This document shows positions 1 through 7,177 of a stretch of 64,000 nt of DNA, in pieces. The notes under the pieces are model-generated. The model worked only from the letters and a program-made list of their open reading frames with translations. It was not told where the DNA came from and did not search any database. Both the position numbers and the translations under genes were made by a program. The DNA is from Mesobacillus foraminis (lineage in GTDB: Bacteria; Bacillota; Bacilli; Bacillales; Cytobacillaceae), in contig NZ_SLVV01000010.1 of NCBI RefSeq assembly GCF_004340465.1, forward strand, positions 99,897 through 163,896. The letters run 5' to 3'. Each line of letters begins with the position of its first letter. Position 1 is the first letter of the stretch.

Positions 1-837
1 ACTCCAGGTAAAAAAGTAGGTTATGCCTTGTCCATGATTTCGACTGCCTCCGCCTCCGGAGGAATCGTTGGACCACTCCTGGGAGGGATACTGGCTGAAT
101 GGGTAGGAAACAGGATGGCATTCGCCAGTGCGGGGATCATCGTGCTGATTTCCACGGTTTTGATTATCCTGTTTGTCAAGGAAGAGAACTTCAAGCCAAG
201 CAAAGAACCCGGCTCTGTAAAAAAAGACCTGAAAACCGCGAGACTCAACACCCCGTTCATGATGGTCCTCGTCTTAACGGTGGTTACTTCAACTTCCATT
301 ATGACGATCGAACCGATCTTGCCGTTATATATTGTGGAGCTGGGGAGCTCGTCGGATAAAGCGGCAATGCTCGCCGGATTTGTGTTTGCATTGCCTGGAA
401 TCGCAAGTGCAATATTTGCTCCCTTCTGGGGAAAATGGGCGGACAAGGCTGGCTTTCACCGTGTCCTGGTCATCGGTCTCCTGGGCGGGGGACTCGGAAC
501 ACTGTCTCAGATCGTATTCAGCAATATAGTAGGCTTTTCCATAGCCCGCTTTGCTTTCGGCATCTTCTTCTGTGCCGTCTTCCCCGCATTAAACGGTCTG
601 ATTGTAAAATTTACTCAGGAGGATTTCAGAGGGAGGGCGTTTAGCCTGAACCAGACGGCCACTCAAGTTGGCGGAATGATCGGGCCGATCGCTGGCGGCT
701 TGATCGGGGGGATTTTTCCAGCTCAAACCGTGTTTGCTTTGACTGGAATCCTGCTTTTGGGAGCTGGCGGACTGGCTTATCGGAGGGCAAATGCGTTTAA
801 CCCTGTGATAAAAAGGCACGCGCTTCAAGGAAAATAA
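1..837 (+). CDS. MFS drug-efflux type transporter, C-terminal part (5' truncated by window edge)
   Basis: The reading frame is open from base 1, so the gene begins upstream of the window; about 278 residues are present. What is visible is the back half of a 12-helix major facilitator: a helix pair rich in Gly/Ala, a charged cytoplasmic loop (EENFKPSKEPGSVKKDLK) typical of the central loop between the six-helix halves, then six more hydrophobic helices including the repeated-half motif GKWADKAG. The loop GRAFSLNQTATQVGGMIGP resembles motifs of MdtG/PmrA-like multidrug exporters. It probably exports small drugs with proton antiport; the substrate is not predictable. An intrinsic terminator follows directly. 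Confidence 0.85.
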   Translation, partial: TPGKKVGYALSMISTASASGGIVGPLLGGILAEWVGNRMAFASAGIIVLISTVLIILFVKEENFKPSKEPGSVKKDLKTARLNTPFMMVLVLTVVTSTSIMTIEPILPLYIVELGSSSDKAAMLAGFVFALPGIASAIFAPFWGKWADKAGFHRVLVIGLLGGGLGTLSQIVFSNIVGFSIARFAFGIFFCAVFPALNGLIVKFTQEDFRGRAFSLNQTATQVGGMIGPIAGGLIGGIFPAQTVFALTGILLLGAGGLAYRRANAFNPVIKRHALQGK

Positions 838-850
838 TATAATTGGCCGG

Positions 851-886
851 AGCCTGACGCCTTCTATGGGTGTCAGGCTTTTTTTT
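851..886 (+). terminator. Intrinsic terminator of the MFS gene
   Basis: GCCTGAC at 852-858 pairs with GTCAGGC at 872-878, followed by eight T residues. Confidence 0.85.
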
Positions 887-972
887 GCGGATATGACAGC
901 GCTTCAAAAACGTTACTACAATGTTCACAGGAGAAGCGGGGGTTTTACGGTAAAATGAATGTATTCATAGAA

Positions 973-990
973 TTGTGAATGTGTTCACAA
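973..990. promoter_or_regulatory. CRP/FNR-like palindrome upstream of the DUF3147 pair
   Basis: TTGTGAATGTGTTCACAA is a perfect 7-4-7 dyad and contains TGTGA-N6-TCACA, the consensus form of CRP/FNR-family boxes, including the Bacillus Fnr box. A further half site (TTCACA) lies near 921. The box ends 37 bases before the start codon at 1028. Binding by Fnr or a paralogue is inferred from the motif only. Confidence 0.5.
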
Positions 991-1027
991 ATAATAATTA
1001 TAAACCAGCATATGGGGTGAAAGGAAA

Positions 1028-1384
1028 ATGGCCGAACTCTCTTTTAGTGCCTTGCTTATTCGATTCCTTTTAGGAGGAGGCGCTGTTGTTGTCTCAACGG
1101 TTGTAGCCCGGAAATTGGGAGAGAAAGCAGGCGGAATCTTTGCCGCTTTTCCTGCCGTTTATTTAGCAGCTTTACTGACAGCTAGCCTTGATTTTGGCGG
1201 AAACGAGCTGATCTCTCACTCGATTCTCTTATCGAAAGGGGCAATCGTCGGGATGAGCATCAATATTTTGGTTGCCATTCTTGCAGGACAGCTCCTGCCT
1301 AAGCTGGGCTGGAAACGGGGTCTAGTGAACGCAATCGGATTTTGGTTTGCACTGTCAATCGTAGCTGTACTGATCACACATTAG
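1028..1384 (+). CDS. Small four-helix membrane protein, DUF3147/GlpM-like (first of pair)
   Basis: 118 residues, almost wholly hydrophobic, with about four membrane helices. The helix-loop pattern FLLGGGAVVVSTVVA...KAGGIFAAFPAVYLAALL matches the DUF3147/GlpM type of small inner-membrane proteins, whose function is unknown (a GlpM was linked to alginate production in Pseudomonas). The start is supported by GGGGTGAAAGGAAA just upstream. A sister gene follows after 14 bases with the same FAAFPAV signature, so the two probably form a heteromeric membrane complex. Family assignment is from recall of the pattern and is moderate. Confidence 0.65.
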   Translation: MAELSFSALLIRFLLGGGAVVVSTVVARKLGEKAGGIFAAFPAVYLAALLTASLDFGGNELISHSILLSKGAIVGMSINILVAILAGQLLPKLGWKRGLVNAIGFWFALSIVAVLITH

Positions 1385-1398
1385 GAAGGGGCGTTTAA

Positions 1399-1761
1399 AT
1401 GATGAAAGATTTGCTGATCCGTTTTCTATTGGGCGGTGCTGCCGTCATGATGAGCTATATGGTAACCGTGATATCCCCGTGGAGACTCCTTGCCGGCATA
1501 TTTGCCGCATTTCCAGCTGTCATGATCACGGCAGTATTAATGATGGGGATTGCGTCCGGATCCTTAAATGCCGCTAAAATTGCAAATGGATCCGTCTATG
1601 GAATGATCGGAGGATTTGTTTGTGTCGCAACGGTCTGGACGGTATTGCTGCTTAGCCATAACTGGCTGTTCAGCATCCTGATGGGAGTAGTATTGTGGCT
1701 GGGAAGTTCGATTACGGTATCTGCTCTCAGAGAACGGCAGCTGAATCACAATGGGATATGA
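1399..1761 (+). CDS. Small four-helix membrane protein, DUF3147/GlpM-like (second of pair)
   Basis: 120 residues, four predicted membrane helices. It shares with the preceding gene the opening LIRFLLGGAAV and the LAGIFAAFPAVMITA segment, so the pair arose by duplication. The start ATG at 1399 is preceded by GGAAGGGGCG. Co-transcribed with its partner (14-base gap) and closed by a terminator that begins at its stop codon. The C-terminus ends in a short charged tail (RERQLNHNGI). Function unknown; a paired transporter or channel organisation, as in small multidrug-resistance-like heterodimers, is only a possibility. Confidence 0.65.
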   Translation: MMKDLLIRFLLGGAAVMMSYMVTVISPWRLLAGIFAAFPAVMITAVLMMGIASGSLNAAKIANGSVYGMIGGFVCVATVWTVLLLSHNWLFSILMGVVLWLGSSITVSALRERQLNHNGI

Positions 1762-1803
1762 AAAGGAAGGAGCCTGGGATATTGGGTTCTTCCTTTTGTT
1801 TTT
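1762..1803 (+). terminator. Intrinsic terminator of the DUF3147 pair
   Basis: AAAGGAAG near 1762-1769 pairs with CTTCCTTT near 1789-1796, followed by TGTTTTTG. It lies directly after the stop codon. Confidence 0.7.
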
Positions 1804-1930
1804 GTAAAAGGCTGTTTTCGTAGGATTGTTGCTAACCATACAAAAGGGATTTACTATACTTGTGCTATCATTAAATAAAATTTTTTCATCAACAACGGGA
1901 GGCTAGTTTAATAGGTTTCGCTGTTTATAA

Positions 1931-2124
1931 GCCTCTGACGGGATTCGAACCCGCACTCCTTTCGTAAGCATAGGCTAGGGGAGAACACGCTTCCCTACGG
2001 AATCTCACCGACAGGAATTTCACCTGTCTCAGCTAATTTGCTTTTCGGTGCTTCTGAAACCCTTGCCTTGCGACCCGGTTCTACACTGTTTTCCGGCGCT
2101 CTTCCCTTCTAGAGCTACAGAGGC
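1931..2124 (-). ncRNA. tRNA-like RNA with a large structured insert
   Basis: Read on the minus strand, the 194-nt segment starts GCCTCTG (2124-2118) and ends CAGAGGC (1937-1931), a perfect 7-bp acceptor-like stem. After TA at positions 8-9 comes a D-arm (GCTC 2115-2112, loop, GAGC 2101-2098). A T-arm, GCGGG-TTCGAAT-CCCGT (1954-1938), abuts the 3' acceptor strand exactly as in a tRNA. Between D- and T-arm lie about 140 nt instead of the usual 22-45. They include CCGG/CCGG (2096-2093 with 2078-2075, 14-nt loop) and two hairpins with T-loop-like loops: ACAGG-TGAAATT-CCTGT (2027-2011) and CGG-TGAGATT-CCG (2010-1998). No CCA is encoded after the discriminator. I recognise no group I intron core, and the insert is too short for one. 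It is not tmRNA (no GGGG... start, no tag frame). It is markedly GC-richer than its flanks. Confidence 0.6.
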
Positions 2125-2296
2125 GTTTTAATAAATTTTATATGAATGGTTGTAAGTAACTATTCATATATTCTTCTATTTTTTCTATTAAGCATAATAG
2201 ATCGTACGAAATAATGATACATTGAACCGTAATGTGTTCTGTTATTACATAAACGGAAATTAGTTGAATAATAAAACAATAGAACTGATTCATGCC

Positions 2297-2323
2297 AAAA
2301 AACGCCCCTTTATTGGGGCGTTT
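2297..2323 (-). terminator. Intrinsic terminator of the CotD-like gene
   Basis: AAACGCCCC (2300-2308) pairs with GGGGCGTTT (2315-2323). In minus-strand orientation the hairpin is followed by a U-run. It lies ten bases after the stop of the 2333-2620 gene. Confidence 0.85.
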
Positions 2324-2332
2324 ACTAAAAAG

Positions 2333-2620
2333 TTACTTCTTATACCTCTTTATAAGTTCACAACATGGATTATTTAAATCACTACCACAATTGTATTCTT
2401 CAACTATAGTTTCACTCACATTGGATTCTGTTACTGGATAATAATTTTCAACTCTAATGATATTTTTTTCTATATTTTCAATGTGAGTAGGATGAACACG
2501 TCTAATAGTACGGTTATTTGTCGTTGTTTTTACAATCTTTTTAACAGGAGAATACTCCGTCTCTACTTTTTTATCCTTACATAAACCACAAGAACAAGTT
2601 ACCTTTCCTCTCTTCCTCAT
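2333..2620 (-). CDS. CotD-family inner spore coat protein (probable)
   Basis: 95 residues with a Cys-rich N-terminus (CSCGLC) and C-terminus (CCELI). A central HPTHIENIEKNIIRVENYYP segment recalls the HPTH plus His/Tyr-rich core of CotD-type inner coat proteins. The start has a canonical AGGAGG-type site (AAAGGAGGGATAATT before ATG). CotD proteins are made in the mother cell late in sporulation and cross-linked into the inner coat. This copy is richer in Asn, Glu and Lys and poorer in His than B. subtilis CotD, so it is a divergent member. It is monocistronic with its own terminator. Confidence 0.6.
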   Translation of the reverse strand: MRKRGKVTCSCGLCKDKKVETEYSPVKKIVKTTTNNRTIRRVHPTHIENIEKNIIRVENYYPVTESNVSETIVEEYNCGSDLNNPCCELIKRYKK

Positions 2621-2685
2621 AATTATCCCTCCTTTGCGTAGTAATTTTCTCCGTATATTAAACTATTCACTAAAACGATTTTTGA

Positions 2686-2955
2686 TTGAGTAAAAGAACT
2701 ATTTGCAAAAAAATATGCTACTTGACAATAGAAGACTCGGTAGATTGCGAATTAATTTTACCAGTTGAAGGAGCTACAAAAAAATACTCCCTAAGAGGGA
2801 TAGGAAATTGCTATACTAAAGAAGGATGGTATAATTATCTAATTTTGTTTGAAAACGGGAGAGAAATTTATTCCAATTATTTCTCTAATCCTCTTCTTCT
2901 CATATTTTTTTATTCTGGGTCATTACGGTTATTTCATTGTTTTCCGGTTAAATGA
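2686..2955 (+). CDS. Hypothetical protein, doubtful
   Basis: 89 codons from a TTG start. The first ~65 residues have a reasonable protein-like composition (DCELILPVEG..., GWYNYLILFENG), while the C-terminal part is a low-complexity hydrophobic stretch. No ribosome-binding site precedes the TTG and no family is recognised. It may be the surviving end of a decayed gene in this variable region. Confidence 0.3.
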   Translation: MSKRTICKKICYLTIEDSVDCELILPVEGATKKYSLRGIGNCYTKEGWYNYLILFENGREIYSNYFSNPLLLIFFYSGSLRLFHCFPVK

Positions 2956-3156
2956 ATTTGCCCGGTAGTATCAAGATATTTGAAATGAACGATTGTACTA
3001 CTTGTTTAGTAAGCCTGATATGGTTGTAGTTCTGAAGCCGAATGTAAAAATAGTCAAGGAGTTACCTGCTTAAATGAATAGTTGCGAATGACCCAAAATT
3101 GTGAAGGAAATTTTAAATAGATTGGTAAGATATTCGATTAAGAGGGAGCGGACTCT

Positions 3157-3327
3157 ATGAAAGGATTATTGGGATTATTATTTATTTTCTTAGGTGTTTT
3201 CATTGGGGTCATTACAGTTGATGATGTTTTTATTGAAAACTTGATTATAAAATTATGGGCTATATTTTTCATAATAATTGGTAGTAAATTAATGAAAATA
3301 AAGAAATATAAATTACCTTTAAGATAA
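3157..3327 (+). CDS. Small two-helix membrane protein
   Basis: A 56-residue frame starting MKGLLGLLFIFLGVF, preceded by a good Shine-Dalgarno (GAGGGAGCG, 6 bases before ATG). It holds two membrane helices (about residues 3-20 and 31-46) separated by a short acidic loop (VDDVFIEN) and ends in a basic tail (KIKKYKLPLR). This fits a small bitopic or hairpin membrane peptide, positive tail inside. No family recognised; the protein is too small for a confident functional guess. Confidence 0.55.
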   Translation: MKGLLGLLFIFLGVFIGVITVDDVFIENLIIKLWAIFFIIIGSKLMKIKKYKLPLR

Positions 3328-3377
3328 AAATGCATATCGAACAAAAGGGTGGGATAAGGACATTCTTCAACTCATGG

Positions 3378-3429
3378 GTCCATTCCTTCAAGAATCGGTA
3401 GAGTACAGCCGGTTCTTGAAGGAATGGAC
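3378..3429. repeat. Long perfect inverted repeat (17-bp arms)
   Basis: GTCCATTCCTTCAAGAA at 3378-3394 is perfectly complementary to 3413-3429, with an 18-base loop. No T-run follows on either strand, so it is not a standard terminator. The flanking 'caactcatgggtccatt' resembles the dispersed repeat near 4749. Confidence 0.7.
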
Positions 3430-3778
3430 TAAAGGGGAAGGTAAGCTTAAGAAAGACAATGTTAAAACGGGGTTATTCGGTAGCCAAGTTGCATCTCTTT
3501 TATTTTATCCCTTTTTAAGTCGAATTCCACACTTAGAATAAACTAAGCTAAATATAATAATACCAACAAATAAGATCAAACCAATGATGAATAATACATT
3601 GTTTTGTAATATGTCGCTTAATAACACATGCGTATGCATGTTAAAAATGTTTCAACAATGTTTGGGAATTAAATCGGTTAGTTCAATTAGTGCTGATAAA
3701 AATAATTATAATTGTGGCTTATTCCTAATAATTCCAAATTACTTTATAATACAAGTAATATAAATAAGGAGTTTTTGT

Positions 3779-4594
3779 ATGGAGCTAATTACAGGTAAGG
3801 TCATAATAATATCACTATTTTTATTGGTAATCACAATGGTTGAGACATTAGCTTATTCAACAAGGATTTCAGGAGCAAGGGTAAAATTAATTGCCACTGC
3901 ATTATCTTTGTTTAGTACGCTGGTAGTGGTCTCAAGGTTTTCTACGATGTTTCAACAACCTCTTACTGCAAAACTTATAGCAGAAGCACCCGATACAAAC
4001 AAATTACATTACATAGAGGAACAATATAGGATTTTAATCGGAGTAACTTCAATAGGAGTGTTGTTGGGGATTCTGCTTTTTCCGACATTTATTAATATCT
4101 TTTCAAGAGCCATTATTCAACTTTCAAATCAACGGGGTTCAATAATTGCACTGTTTGTTAATCAGTTCAATCGAAATGGCATTAGAAAAATAGTAAAGTG
4201 TATTAGGCTGCCAAGATATTCATATTTAAAGGGTATTACGTTAAAAACCATTCCAAAGCGGCTCTTTTTGATAAATGTTATCATTTCTGCTGTTTTTACT
4301 ATTGGAGTACTATCATCCATTTATGCATCAATGATTGTTCCTAAGGGTTATGCTCAGGCTGCGTTAATGTCATCTGGAATCATAAATGGTATAGCAACTA
4401 TTTTACTAACATTGTTTATTGACCCTAAAGCTTCGGTATTAGCAGATAGAGTAATGAAAAATCAAACTGATTATATTTACTTAAAAAGCTACTCTTTGAC
4501 CATGGTTAGTTCTAAATTTGTGGGTACAATTGTGGCTCAACTTATTTTTATCCCTGCGGCATATTATGTAGCTTGGTTTGCTAAGATGATTTAA
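3779..4594 (+). CDS. amj: Amj-family lipid II flippase
   Basis: 271 residues, about six membrane helices. The opening (ITMVETLAYSTRISGARVK) and the segment STLVVVSRFSTMFQQPLTAKL are hallmarks of the Amj family (B. subtilis YdaH). Amj flips lipid II across the membrane as an alternative to MurJ and in B. subtilis is induced through SigM when MurJ is inhibited. Length equals the family's usual ~270 residues. The start ATG at 3779 has AAGGAG at the right distance. It is monocistronic, with a short U-tailed hairpin after the stop. It sits among repeats, which may reflect lateral acquisition as protection against cell-wall antibiotics, but that is inference. Confidence 0.88.
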   Translation: MELITGKVIIISLFLLVITMVETLAYSTRISGARVKLIATALSLFSTLVVVSRFSTMFQQPLTAKLIAEAPDTNKLHYIEEQYRILIGVTSIGVLLGILLFPTFINIFSRAIIQLSNQRGSIIALFVNQFNRNGIRKIVKCIRLPRYSYLKGITLKTIPKRLFLINVIISAVFTIGVLSSIYASMIVPKGYAQAALMSSGIINGIATILLTLFIDPKASVLADRVMKNQTDYIYLKSYSLTMVSSKFVGTIVAQLIFIPAAYYVAWFAKMI

Positions 4595-4628
4595 TTTTGC
4601 TAAATAACATGAGCTAGTGTTCAACAAG

Positions 4629-4650
4629 GAGTTGCTCTACAACTCTTTTT
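4629..4650 (+). terminator. Intrinsic terminator downstream of amj
   Basis: GAGTTG (4629-4634) pairs with CAACTC (4640-4645), followed by TTTTT. It is embedded in a 'ttcaacaaggag...' dispersed-repeat context. Confidence 0.65.
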
Positions 4651-4784
4651 ATTGTTAATATGCTCTTCCAATAAACTTACTTCTAAATTTGTGAAAGAGC
4701 ACTCTTTAACAAATGTGGCTGGTTGAAGATATATGTTTAACTTATGTTCAACAATGGGTCCATTTAATCGAATAAGACTATACC

Positions 4785-4820
4785 AAAAGTCGCTTTCCCT
4801 GACGTAGGAAAGCGACTTTT
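4785..4820. terminator. Bidirectional terminator-like hairpin
   Basis: AAAAGTCGCTTTCC (4785-4798) and GGAAAGCGACTTTT (4807-4820) form a perfect 14-bp stem with A/T ends, able to act on either strand. It insulates the PadR unit from amj. Confidence 0.7.
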
Positions 4821-4890
4821 TAGATTGACTCTTCCCTTGTTATCAAGCTTTATACTTTAAGTTCCTTTGACTAATTTTGGGAAAATGTTG

Positions 4891-4954
4891 TTGACTATTC
4901 AGTTGAACTGCATTATATTGTTATTAAGTTGAACTATATAGCCGAACTGAATAG
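4891..4954 (+). promoter_or_regulatory. Sigma-A promoter with dyad operators for the PadR operon
   Basis: TTGACT (4891-4896), 17-bp spacer, TATATT (4914-4919). Overlying it are the palindrome CAGTTGAACTG (4900-4910), a second AGTTGAACT (4927-4935), and an outer inverted repeat CTATTCAGTT (4895-4904) with AACTGAATAG (4945-4954). Spacing and position suggest autoregulation by the adjacent PadR protein, as is usual in that family. Confidence 0.65.
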
Positions 4955-4964
4955 AGGTGAGGAT

Positions 4965-5282
4965 ATGAAACATAAATTATTACCGTTGTCTGAAACCATG
5001 CATTATATTTTATTAGCTCTGCGTGAGCCACTCCATGGCTATGCTGTAATGCAGAAGATAGAAAAGATAAGTAACGGTACTGTTATTTTAGCAGCTGGTA
5101 CATTATACGGTGCGATTGAAAACTTGAGTAAACATGGTTGGATTGAACCTGTTGGAGAGTCGGGTCGGAGAAAAGTTTATATGATAACTGCGGAAGGAAG
5201 CGCCATTTTGAAAATGGAACAAAACAGGTTATTGCATATTTTATCCCTGTACGAAGGAAGTGAATCGAATGAAGAAATTTAA
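4965..5282 (+). CDS. PadR-family transcriptional regulator
   Basis: 105 residues from ATG 4965, chosen because AGGTGAGG sits 2-10 bases upstream; a TTG 36 bases earlier lacks a site. The winged-helix core LREPLHGYAVMQKIE...AAGTLYGAIENLSKHGWIEPV...RRKVYMITAEG is the PadR_N signature, with a short C-terminal helix for dimerisation. PadR proteins are usually ligand-responsive repressors of their own operon. The 3' end overlaps the next gene by 14 bases, and a promoter with palindromes lies upstream. Confidence 0.9.
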   Translation: MKHKLLPLSETMHYILLALREPLHGYAVMQKIEKISNGTVILAAGTLYGAIENLSKHGWIEPVGESGRRKVYMITAEGSAILKMEQNRLLHILSLYEGSESNEEI

Positions 5283-5838
5283 GATCTTTTTTGATATTGA
5301 AAAAGAGGAGCAATGGCTGAACGAACAATTACAAAAAGGCTATCGTTGTACAAATATTAGTGGATTAGGAATATACACTTTTGAAAAAACCGACAAGAGA
5401 TATGTGATGCGACTGGATTATCAAGATTATTTATCAAAGAAAAAGTTCAAAGATTACAAAGGGATATATGAGGACTTCGGTTGGATTTATATAAATGGCT
5501 CCTGGCTTGTTGGAATTCGATATTGGCAAAAAGAGGATGATGATCAAAATGAAATCTTCTCGGATCGCCAATCAAAGGGTAATTATTATAAAAGATTGAT
5601 GGGTTATTCATCTGGTCTAGGTTTACTGTTATTGTCTTTCTCATATATGCTTTACAAGGATTCAGGTTTATATTTAACTGAAGGTCTTTGGAGTATGAAG
5701 GGTGCATTATTTTGGAAAGCATTTTTATTTGAAACTCCATTTGTACTTCTGAGGTTGCTTCCCGCCCTTATGGTTGTTTTCTTTGGTAGCAGTTTCTATA
5801 AAGCTTATCGAAAGTATTCAATGTTAAAAGAAGAATAA
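5269..5838 (+). CDS. DUF2812 membrane protein
   Basis: 189 residues from ATG 5269 (an in-frame GTG lies at 5260; GAAGGAAG serves as Shine-Dalgarno). The N-terminal ~100 residues (MKKFKIFFDIEKEEQWLNEQ...GYRCTNISG...FGWIYINGSWLVGIRYW) match DUF2812, followed by two or three membrane helices from about residue 118 to 180. PadR/DUF2812 pairs are a recurrent arrangement in Firmicutes: a small repressor with a membrane protein under translational coupling, as here. The DUF2812 function is unknown; a role in envelope stress or in partnering with a transporter is only conjecture. Confidence 0.85.
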   Translation: MKKFKIFFDIEKEEQWLNEQLQKGYRCTNISGLGIYTFEKTDKRYVMRLDYQDYLSKKKFKDYKGIYEDFGWIYINGSWLVGIRYWQKEDDDQNEIFSDRQSKGNYYKRLMGYSSGLGLLLLSFSYMLYKDSGLYLTEGLWSMKGALFWKAFLFETPFVLLRLLPALMVVFFGSSFYKAYRKYSMLKEE

Positions 5839-6123
5839 TACGAGGAGATTAAGTATGAACTTTTTTTAATCCAAAGAAGATAAGGTATCTACCACAGTCG
5901 GGCGCTTTTTTTAATAAAAAGCCTCTTTTTGAATGGATAACACATTTAAGGGATTGAGTTTTTTGAGGTTAAAAAGGATTTTGAATTGATGCAGCTTAAA
6001 ATAAAGGGTTCGTAGATTGAAGAAGGATTATCGCACTTTTTGTGTAATTACCTTATTGAACAAACGGGAGGATACTTGAAGAAAATGTGGTATTTTGAAA
6101 ATAACTGAGAAAGGGGATTAGAT

Positions 6124-6660
6124 ATGGAGGCTAGAAAGAAAATTCATTACGAAAGAGGTACGAAGGAACTGAGGAAGAAAAATATCCGTGCCCATAAACT
6201 GGTTCAAGAATTTAACACTTGTCCCGTCGAAGATGACAAAAGAAAAGGGGAAATTATAAAGGAATTGTTTGGATGTGTAGGAGGAAAACCAAGTATTGAA
6301 CATAATTTTCATTGTGACTTGGGATACAACATTTACGTTGGCGACAACTTCTATGCTGGTTACAACTGTACGATATTAGATATGGCAGAAGTAAAGATTG
6401 GTGACAATTGTATGATTGGTCCCAATGTTGGAATATATACAGCTGGTCACTCAATCGAACCCAAAGACAGGAATAAAAGTGGTTATGGAATACCGATTAC
6501 AATTGGTAACGATGTTTGGATTGGTGGAAGTTGTGTAATTTTGGCTGGCGTCACTATTGGCGATAATTCAATTGTTGCTGCTGGTTCTGTCGTTACAAAA
6601 GATGTTCCTGCTAATACAATAGTGGCTGGAAACCCAGCAAAGATATTGAAAAATATATAA
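6124..6660 (+). CDS. Sugar O-acetyltransferase (maltose/galactoside acetyltransferase type)
   Basis: 178 residues; the ATG at 6124 follows GAAAGGGGATTAGAT. The N-terminal helical Maa-type domain (to about residue 55) is followed by left-handed beta-helix hexapeptide repeats (IGDNCMIGPNVGIYTAGHSI, then ITIGNDVWIGGSCVILAGV, then IGDNSIVAAGSVVTKDVP) and the usual GNPAKILKNI tail. The catalytic His is in YTAGHSI. Enzymes of this family transfer acetyl from acetyl-CoA to the 6-OH of sugars; the exact acceptor is not predictable. It stands alone between repeat-bearing spacers. Confidence 0.9.
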   Translation: MEARKKIHYERGTKELRKKNIRAHKLVQEFNTCPVEDDKRKGEIIKELFGCVGGKPSIEHNFHCDLGYNIYVGDNFYAGYNCTILDMAEVKIGDNCMIGPNVGIYTAGHSIEPKDRNKSGYGIPITIGNDVWIGGSCVILAGVTIGDNSIVAAGSVVTKDVPANTIVAGNPAKILKNI

Positions 6661-6697
6661 ATTCTTATCAAATAAGAAAGATTGTGAAAATTTTGTG

Positions 6698-6745
6698 CTT
6701 AAACAAACAGGTGCGTTGATTCAGAAAGGATTGACCCCCTTATGT
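6698..6745. repeat. Dispersed intergenic repeat, copy at 6.7 kb
   Basis: 'cttaaacaaacaggtgcg' followed by 'ttgattcagaaaggat' aligns with copies at 9918 and 10695. Related fragments ('aacaaacggg') occur at 6058 and 11616. Confidence 0.6.
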
Positions 6746-6833
6746 AGATTTTTTTAAACAAGTAGTAAAAAGACTTTGTAAAAAAAACAAAATTTCCCCT
6801 CAGAAACCTAAATTTGAAATCATCGAGAACGTA

Positions 6834-7040
6834 ATGGTTATTAGCATTAAGAACCATTTAAAAGATGGAGTAGACTTAGATTGTTTTAATATTTTAAATC
6901 CTTATTTACCGAACAATTGGGCCTTTAGAAGAGAGCTGAACAAACAAGAAATAGAATTATTGAGGCTTTTGCGGAGTGTCATGGCATTTTATAGTATAGC
7001 AATGAATGGCATACCATTTGGCGATAAATTACTTTATTAA
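6834..7040 (+). CDS. Hypothetical protein, doubtful
   Basis: 68 codons (MVISIKNHLKDGVDLDCF...). The composition is protein-like, with a charged centre (RRELNKQEIELLRLLRS), but there is only a weak GAGAACG upstream and no recognised family. It could be a gene fragment left in this variable region. Confidence 0.3.
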   Translation: MVISIKNHLKDGVDLDCFNILNPYLPNNWAFRRELNKQEIELLRLLRSVMAFYSIAMNGIPFGDKLLY

Positions 7041-7177
7041 GTTTTTAATGGTTTTACTGATATATGCAAAAAGTTAGCAGTACACTAATAAAGTAATAAG
7101 GTTTATTTCAGTAAAATAAGGTATATTATATTTGGTGAATAGATTCTCTTTAAGGACAAGTAAAGTAGGTGAACAAA

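Noticed and set aside
2010-2035. Cobalamin riboswitch, suggested by GGTGAAATTCC
   Set aside because: The B12-box (GCCACTG) and other conserved blocks are absent, and the segment lies inside a tRNA-like frame.
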